A program made the translations under genes and the position numbers. DNA of 64,000 nt from Diphasiastrum complanatum (lineage: Eukaryota > Streptophyta > Lycopodiopsida > Lycopodiales > Lycopodiaceae): positions 100,840,433 through 100,904,432 of the forward strand of contig CM055092.1 of assembly GCA_029204225.1 (NCBI GenBank), given 5' to 3'. Shown one piece after another: positions 57,700 to 64,000 of this stretch (position 1 is its first letter; each line of letters starts with the position of its first letter). The notes beneath the pieces are model-generated. The model saw nothing but the letters and a program-made list of their open reading frames with translations, was not told the origin of the DNA and searched no databases.

Positions 57700-59755
57700 G
57701 ATCGGGCATGTCCTGGCAAAGTTATATGGTACTATTCTTCAGTCGGTTGTGAGCTCAGAGGCGGAGACTAGGAGACTACATGCTATGGGTCAGGCAGATT
57801 TTCGAGCCCATTACTCTACGACAGATCACATCTTCACATTGCGGGCCTTGATTGAGGAAGCTAAGCACAGGAGACAGAGGGTTTACTGTTGTTTTGTGGA
57901 CTTCAGGAAAGCCTTTGATTCTGTTCCTCGCTCAATGCCAGAGACTCCGCGACCTCGGCTTCTCCACGGACATCATTCTTGCTGTGATGGCACTTTATGA
58001 GCGTGTTCTGGGATGTTTCCGACACAGTAATGGCATATCTGATCACATTCGGAGCACTATTGGGGTGAAGCAGGGTTGCTCCCCTCACCAGTCCTCTTTG
58101 GCTTGTATATTGATGAGTTGGAGAGAGTCATTACACAGTGTGGTGGGGGGGTTGCAGGCTTGGGGACATCTTGATCGCTATTCTCCTTTATGCTGATGAT
58201 GTGGTATTGGTCTCACCTACCAGAGAGGGTCTACAGCGACAGTTGGATTGTTTACATGAGTTTTGCACTAGATGGGGCCTAGGAGTGAACATTGGGAAGA
58301 CTAAGATTATGGTCTTCAACACTTCTCGAGCATTCATGCAGCGACAGGAGCTTACTTTGGGTGGACAAGTTCTAGAGGTGGTCCCTTCCTACACATACCT
58401 GGGGATCCCTTTCTCAGGTCCTACTTTTGGCATGAGACAGGCCGATACCACTCGACTGCGGAAGGGACATGCCTCCCTTGTTCAGCTAGAGAGATTTTGT
58501 TTTCGAAAGTCCATCCAGGATGCTCGCAATAAGTGTCGCCTTTTTGATACCATTGTCACCCCCACGGCTCTATATGCGGCAGAGGCATGGTGTGCAGGTC
58601 TTCCCTCTTCACACTGGGCTAGTCTCTCACGACTACAGACCACTATGCTAGCTCGGTTGATCCGTGCGAAGCCTTCGGTTCCACATGAGATTATTTTGGC
58701 CGAGTTTGCAGTTCCACCTATCCAGATCGAGGCAGCTCTTCTCACAGAGCTTCCCTTAGGCACCCACCAGTATTCGCGCGTATTTAGAGCGAACTTGGTA
58801 TAACCAGATAGGGGTTAAGCCAGCTTTCTACCGGACACATTTCTTGGAGTTGGATGCATCTGGGACCCCGGTTATGCCACACTACTTGGAGTCGGGACTA
58901 TCACATTGCCTCGGATTCACATTGGGACAGCTCAGGGTGTCTTCTCATCAGTTAGCTATTGAGACAGGGAGGTTCCATGGTATTCCCAGAGGAGCGGATT
59001 TGCCAGTTATGCTCTCTAGGTGAGGTGGAGTCTGAGGAGCACTTTATCTTCAGATGCCCAGTATACTATGAGATCAGAGGGCAATATCATTGCCTATTTC
59101 GAGACATGCCTACCACTCTACGCTCCCTCATAGCCTATGAGGACCCACGATGTGTCGCTCTGTTGGTACGCGAGATGTCCATATTACGGAGAGATTTATA
59201 CGGGACACCCCAACATTCTACTTCACAGTCACAACCACTGATTACTTCATTCTTCACTAGGCGGATATCGCGTGATTTAGTGCACAAGGATGATGATTCT
59301 GACAACGACGCAGATGATAGCAGCTCACATGCTCATAGAGATCAGAGACAGTGTACCCCCTACCATCCCTCTACTACCAGGATCACCAGACACTCTACAC
59401 AGAGACATACTATTACACATGCTCATGCTCACAGACGATGCCGACAGACTCCAGTGCTCTCTCATGCTGCGGCTCGCATTACATCTTTTTACAGCAGCAG
59501 GAACATCATAGCATCATAGCCTTGACATCATGACACCTATAGATGATTATTATGCGCACACACCCTCGCATACGTGTCTATTTTAGTTCTAGTTTGTACT
59601 AGATGTTTTCTTTATTACAGTTTTGGAGACGTTTTACACGCTCCCATGGTTACCACATACTTGACATGTACTTCATTAGTCTTATATGCCTTTTGGCATG
59701 GAAAAGACATTAATAAAGCTTTCTTCTTTCTTTCTTTCTCTCTCTCTCTCTCTTT
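57698..59755 (+). pseudogene. LINE I2: reverse transcriptase to 3' tail, 5'-truncated
   Basis: Starts at the beginning of the RT domain (MIGHVLAKLYGTILQS), then HYSTTDHIFTLRALIEEAK and CCFVDFRKAFDSVPR; a frameshift; RDLGFSTDIILAVMALYERVL, STIGVKQGCS; a further shift near 58100; then catalytic YADD at 58189-58200 (LLYADDVVLVSPTREGLQ), VNIGKTKIMVFN, YTYLGIPFSG, ALYAAEAWC, and a break near 58800. The C-terminal zinc motif CQLCSLGEVESEEHFIFRC and Asp-rich tail follow to 59519. The 3' UTR ends AATAAAGCTTTC with a TTTC/TC tail to about 59753. It begins exactly where the TC tail of I1 ends. Confidence 0.88.
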
Positions 59756-59889
59756 GCAACTTTGAGGCCTGATCAGACAGAGCCTGTAGCATTTGTTGTT
59801 GCCTTGCCACTACTTGAGAGAGCATCCGGCGTAACTGTTGCCGAAGGCTTGTTAAGGCGTTCCAGCAACCCAAAGCCTGCAGATCATCT
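59756..59889 (-). other. Short coiled-coil-like fragment
   Basis: The minus strand reads LTSLRQQLRRMLSQVVARQQ and MLQALSDQASKLQ, then enters the TC tail of I2. It is Gln/Leu-rich and helical, and too short to assign. Confidence 0.25.
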
Positions 59890-60339
59890 TGTCAGAAATT
59901 GTCATACAAATTCTAGATGGAGATACTGGTCCTACTAGCACTCACACAAACCAAGCATAGAGATTAAAGAGAATTTAGATTATAGAAGAATTGAGCAAAG
60001 CTCTAAAACACTGGAATGATTTTGTGGTGGGGCGCCAGCCTACCTATATAGTTTCTCTAATCTATGTGAAAAGCTAAAATCCTAAATCAAATAGTAAAAG
60101 AACAGCAGCTAATTGCTAAAATTACTACATATATTGAGTAAAGACCCAAGATGTATTTCTAAGTAATAAAACAAGTCCTAATCTAGTAGTAGTGCGCCCA
60201 CCTACATGCATAAGCAATAAAAACCAAATTTACTATAAATAGTAATGACCCCTATAAAACAACTTATTAAAAATAGTAATGGCCCCTATATTAGCACGTA
60301 GGCATGGGCATACACACACTAAGGGGTATCAAATTAACA
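59890..60339 (-). repeat. 3' LTR of copia J, 450 bp
   Basis: On the minus strand starts TGTTAATTTGATACC next to a purine run (CAGGGGGAA) and ends TTTCTGACA. A TATA-like AACTATATAGGTAGG lies near 60040-60055. The last 77 bp match the 5' LTR remnant at 63543-63619. Confidence 0.85.
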
Positions 60340-61741
60340 TTCCCCCTGAATGTTTACTTTGTTATCGATTACTCCTAGAAGTTCTCTAAACTTCTGAAAT
60401 TTTTCTTTGCCAAGTCCTTTGGTAAAGATATTTGTAACTTGCTCTTCCGTAGGACAATAGATAAGCCACTTCAGCACTCTGAATCTTCTCTCTGATGAAG
60501 TGTTGTTGTACTTCAATGTGCTTTGTCCTGCCATGAAAAACTGGATTTTCGCCAATTTAATACAACTTTGATTGTCGCACTGAAGTACAGTAGGCGTATT
60601 TTGTACCACATGTAGATCATGTAGAATCCTTATTGCTTCACTTGCTGCACTTGTAGTCGCCCGGTATTCTTGCCCTGTAGATGATAATGCAATAGTATGT
60701 TGCTTCTTTGAAACTCCAAGATAGCACTAGAACCAAGACTAAAAATAAAACCTATAGTAGATCTTCGGTCTTCCGCATCTCCAGCCCAGTCAGCATCCTC
60801 ATATCCCTATAACTTCAAATCATCCTGTGTCTCCATAAGAAATACCAAACCTCAATGTACCCTGGATATATTTGAGTATCCGCTTAGCAGCTCTCCAATG
60901 AATCTGCTTAGGCTTAGCCATAAACTGACTAACCATACTCACAGCATAAGCAATATTTGGTCTCATAGTAGTTAGATAGATTAAGCTTCCAACAAGCTTT
61001 CTATATAACGTCTCATCTACATCCCGATCCTCCTCAGCTTTAGTAAGCTTACATCCACTATCATATGGTGTAGAAATAGGCTTGCACTATGACATATTGA
61101 ACTTTTCAAAAATTTCATGAGCATACTTAGATTGAGAAATAATAGCCCCTGTGCTACTGTCCATACCTCAATCCCAAGAAAATATTGTAGTGAACAAACA
61201 TCTTTCATGTCAAACTCCGATGAGAGATCTTTCTTGATACCTTGAATCACACCATGGTCTGATCCTGTAATAACAAGGTCATCCACATACATCACTACAA
61301 TCACAATATGACCATCCCTGATGAAAACATAAAGTGTATGCTCCAAACTACTCCTTTGAAAGCCAAGCTAATCAAAGTATGTGTCAATCCTCGTGTACCA
61401 CGCTCTGGGCACCTACTTAAGTCCATATAGTGCCTTGTCCAACTTGCAAACCTTGTCTTCCCGTTCTGCTACTCTGGCTGCTCCATGTAGACTTCCTCCT
61501 CTAGAAATCCATTCAAGAATGCACTCTTCACATCCGTTTCTTGAATATCCCATCCAAACTGAGCTGCCAATGATAAAACCGTCCTGATAGTAGTAGACTT
61601 AGCTATTGGTGCAAAAGTTTCTTCATAGTCAATCCCTTCCTGTTGAACATAACCTTTTGACACCAATCTTGCCTTATGTTTATCTATAGAACCATCTGAT
61701 TTGTACTTAGTTTTATAGACCCACTTGCATCCAATGGCCTT
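60340..61741 (-). pseudogene. Copia J reverse transcriptase (rest) and RNase H
   Basis: From 61741 leftwards: [52 protein letters not shown]; a frameshift near 61465; then catalytic VVMYVDDLVITGSD (YVDD at 61278-61289), EFDMKDVCSLQYFLGIEV. The connection (LTTMRPNIAYAVSMVSQFM, HWRAAKRILKYIQGTL) and RNase H (SKKQHTIALSS, YRATTSAASEA, VLQCDNQSCIKLAK, VTNIFTKGLGKEKFQ) end at 60334. Several shifts and stops. Confidence 0.88.
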
Positions 61742-62872
61742 TTAACCTGTAGGTAACCGAACAAGTCTCCAAGTCTTGTTCTTCATGATTGAGTCATACT
61801 CCTCATCCATAGCTTTCCTCCAAATGTCCTCTTTTTCAGCCTCTCTGAAAGTAGATGGATCCTTGGTTTCCAATACTGATACTGAGAGTAAGTTTTTCTT
61901 GATTCCTGGTGCATAAAGCACATCCTTTATGTCTCCAATCTTCCCTGAAGATAGTTGAACCTGTACTTTTCCAACTCCTTTTATATTATATGTGTAGTTA
62001 TTTCCCAACTTCACATTTGACCCATCATCTTATGTTTGAAAATTAGATAGCCACTCCCCTCTAGGTGTCATATGCTTCGAAGCTCCTGAATCAATAAACC
62101 AATAGTCTTCTTCCTTCGAGAAGCCACCACCAGAAAATGTCGATGCCGGAAAACAACTCATAGTCTTCAAGATCCAAAGCACTTAAATTTGCACTAGATG
62201 CTTCTTCTTCTTCAACAAAATTCTCATCCTACTTCTTCTTGAACTTGCCATCACTCCTTTGCATAATGCCCTGATTTTCCACAAACAAAGCAGTTTCCAC
62301 AATATTCTGTAGTCTCATTTCTTCCTGTAGTAATATGGCATTCAGCTCATCGAAAGAAGGCCTTGTCTCTCTTAATGATAGCATCATTACAAAGTCTAAA
62401 AGCCAAAGGTAGATTATTTTACAATCGATACCAACGCTGAATCTTGAACACTTTCTCCAACTGCAATAAGCTGTCCTCTCAAATCTTTCACCCGAGTAAA
62501 GTAGTCCATTACCGATTCACCTGTACCCGTCTTCAATGTGTGTAGCTTATTAGTCAAAAACAAGATTCGTAAATGATTTACTGTCTCATACAAGTTCTTC
62601 AGTATATCCCAAGTCTCCTTAGGTCCAGCAACATCTCTGATATGAAGTATGATCATATCTCTAATTGACAAGTTTATGATATGATAAGCTTTTCTACTAC
62701 GTCTCTGATACTCCCGCATCTCCCTATCAGTGTTAGGAGGTATCTCGACACCTGTGACAATCTCCCAATATTCTCGATCCTGGAGAATATTTGGCATCTT
62801 GAACTTCCATATTCTGTAGTTTGTTCCATCTAGCTTGCTAGATTCCGGCAACACAACATTGTTCAACCTTGC
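61742..62872 (-). pseudogene. Copia J gag-protease fused to RT, integrase missing
   Basis: Gag starts at the ATG at 62872 (MARLNNVVLPESSKLDGTN), or 18 bases upstream at 62890. It contains LDGTNYRIWKFKMPNIL, VAGPKETWDILKNLYE and VMDYFTRVKDLRGQLIAVG, with a stop at 62414. The zinc knuckle CFVCGKSGHYAKE ends in TGA at 62251-62253, the same defect as copia A. The protease site IDSGASKHM is intact (about 62080-62106). After KKNLLSVSV (about 61880) the frame passes straight into LETKDPSTFREAEKEDIWR of the RT linker, so pre-integrase and integrase are gone. The frame through the junction is open. Confidence 0.9.
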
Positions 62873-62890
62873 CATTATACTGATATTCAT

Positions 62891-63530
62891 AGCCTAATTT
62901 TTCAGCAATCAGTTTCTTTTCAAATTTAATCAAGATTTCCCTCAAAAATCAGTAGTCAAAAACCCTACAAAAATACTGAAATAGCGGTGATCCAGTCTAT
63001 TTCTGACACAGCAGTGTTCTGATCTGTTTCTCTCAGCAACCTGCCTGTTTCCAGCGCAACAGCCTGTCAGCGATCTGCCTATTTTTTATCTATTTCTGCA
63101 GAAGATAAACTGATATGTATCTTTGTGATCTGCAGACAGCAATAAATTGAATCTAATATCTGATCTGATCTACGGACCCAAGTCTGATTTTCAGAGATGA
63201 AATTAGATTTGTAGATAGGGATTGGGTCTGATCCTGTAATCAGCGAACAAGATCACGATTCAGGCAGCGAACAACTGCAATTTGCGACCTCCAGCAGCAA
63301 CAAAGTATTCTGCAAACAACAATCAGCTTCCAGCGAACAGTAGACAGTTGTCAGCTTTGATTCCAACAGCAGTTCAGATTTGCTTTCTACTCAGCGATCC
63401 AACAAGTTTGATTCCAGCAAACTGATCTCCCAACAGGTCTGATTTCCTAACAGCAGTCAACGATCTGTTCCTCCAAACTTCTTCTTGCAAACCTGCAAAA
63501 TCAAACTCTCTTTCTCTGACCAAAAAGCCT
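62891..63530 (-). other. Copia J leader
   Basis: Leader of about 640 bp between PBS and gag, rich in GCTG/CAGATC words and similar to the copia A leader. No frame of interest. Confidence 0.7.
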
Positions 63531-63542
63531 GCTCTGATACCA
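63531..63542 (-). promoter_or_regulatory. tRNA-Met primer binding site of copia J
   Basis: The minus strand reads TGGTATCAGAGC, a perfect 12-base match to the initiator tRNA-Met complement, directly after the LTR end TTTTGACA. Confidence 0.92.
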
Positions 63543-63619
63543 TGTCAAAATTTGTCATACAAATTCTAGGAGTTACTATTCTACTAGCACTCACACAAAC
63601 CAAGCATAGAGATTAAAGA

Positions 63620-64000
63620 TGTTAGAGTCCAGTTACGACTCTATCATGACCTCGGCACGGCCGGTTACCAAAGGGCCCGAGGCTTAGTGTTGGCAAGGGT
63701 CGGTGACCGACGAGGACATCTGTCCCAAGTTGTGGGACCAGTGCATCACGAGCGGTGACCCGGTGTGGCCGCCTGACAAGCTGTCAGAGATGCGGTCTGT
63801 CTTGACCGTCGGGACCCCCTAGCTGTCAGTGACGAGATGCTAGCCAACAAGTAGTCGGGGTGTGACCAAAAGGGTCACAAGTCTTTGGCAGGGCAAGGGG
63901 GGTGGTACCCTATGAGTCACTCAGTATTCACAGGTCACAGGGGCCAGGCATGCCAAGTGGACTGATCACCCACAGGTGGATGCCATGTGCCAGTTGACAG
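63620..64000. repeat. Start of a further LTR-like element, cut by the window end
   Basis: TGTTAGAGTCCAGTTACG begins exactly where the copia J 5' LTR stops matching its 3' partner. The sequence turns GC-rich (GGCACGGCCGG, GGTCACAAGTC) and has no frame over 60 codons. An LTR start inserted into the J LTR is the simplest reading; AAAGA (63615-63619) would be its target copy. Confidence 0.5.

Larger units (their letters stand above)
59890..63619 (-). mobile_element. Ty1/copia retrotransposon J, integrase deleted
   Basis: Minus-strand element. 3' LTR 59890-60339, internal 60340-63530, PBS at 63531-63542, truncated 5' LTR 63543-63619. Internal order: leader, gag, protease, then directly RT and RNase H. 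Same family as copia A. The 5' LTR is cut after 77 bp by a new LTR-like sequence starting at 63620. Confidence 0.92.

Overview
This window is nuclear DNA of a land plant and is almost entirely transposable-element sequence in several layers. Evidence for a plant: initiator tRNA-Met primer sites next to LTRs, Ty3/gypsy elements with a chromodomain after the integrase, Ty1/copia pol remnants in many frames, a hAT transposon whose gene can be spliced through plant-like GT-AG introns, and long GA/TC microsatellites. The style of the LINE reverse transcriptase and a possible Penelope-like fragment made me think of a large-genome non-flowering plant such as a fern or gymnosperm, but this is weak inference. 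I found no tRNA, rRNA, CRISPR array or intact host gene.

Layout. 0-3 kb: a non-autonomous hAT element (474-1039) with a perfect 8-bp target duplication, then unassigned DNA and an LTR-like block. 3.2-6.8 kb: decayed copia A. 7.7-10.9 kb: copia B, mostly LTR and gag. 11-14.7 kb: Penelope-like fragment, an LTR, and a minus-strand element with a coiled-coil ORF. 14.6-16.1 and 22.9-24.4 kb: two arms of an almost identical inverted repeat carrying a copia RT fragment fused at one shared junction to the coiled-coil element. Between the arms: the copia C LTR, a GA microsatellite, copia E, a gypsy protease remnant and a T/G-rich block. 24.4-32.5 kb: gypsy RT fragment and copia D, interrupted by a 1.93-kb block copied from 41-43 kb. 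33-36.5 kb: copia F (RT only) and rearranged copia G. 36.5-41 kb: mostly unassigned, with exon-like patches.

42.6-57.7 kb is a clear nest. A LINE (I1) was split by a 5.6-kb hAT transposon (42886-48470, TSD CCTTCCAC) and by a 7.7-kb gypsy element (H, 49127-56864, TSD TCTTC). H was in turn split inside its chromodomain by a deleted gypsy element (54746-56174, TSD CTAGT). LTR divergence agrees with this order: about six differences in 451 bp for H, and one difference noticed in 358 bp for the inner element. A second LINE (I2) abuts the TC tail of I1. 59.9-63.6 kb is copia J on the minus strand, a relative of A that has lost its whole integrase. Its 5' LTR is cut by a new LTR-like sequence running off the window.

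Every element gene seen here is broken, so the genes do not form a working pathway. The value of the window is the record of rearrangement: nested insertions, patch-like copying, internal deletions at microhomology, permuted element order, repeated primer-site motifs and one gypsy family with AG...CT LTR ends.
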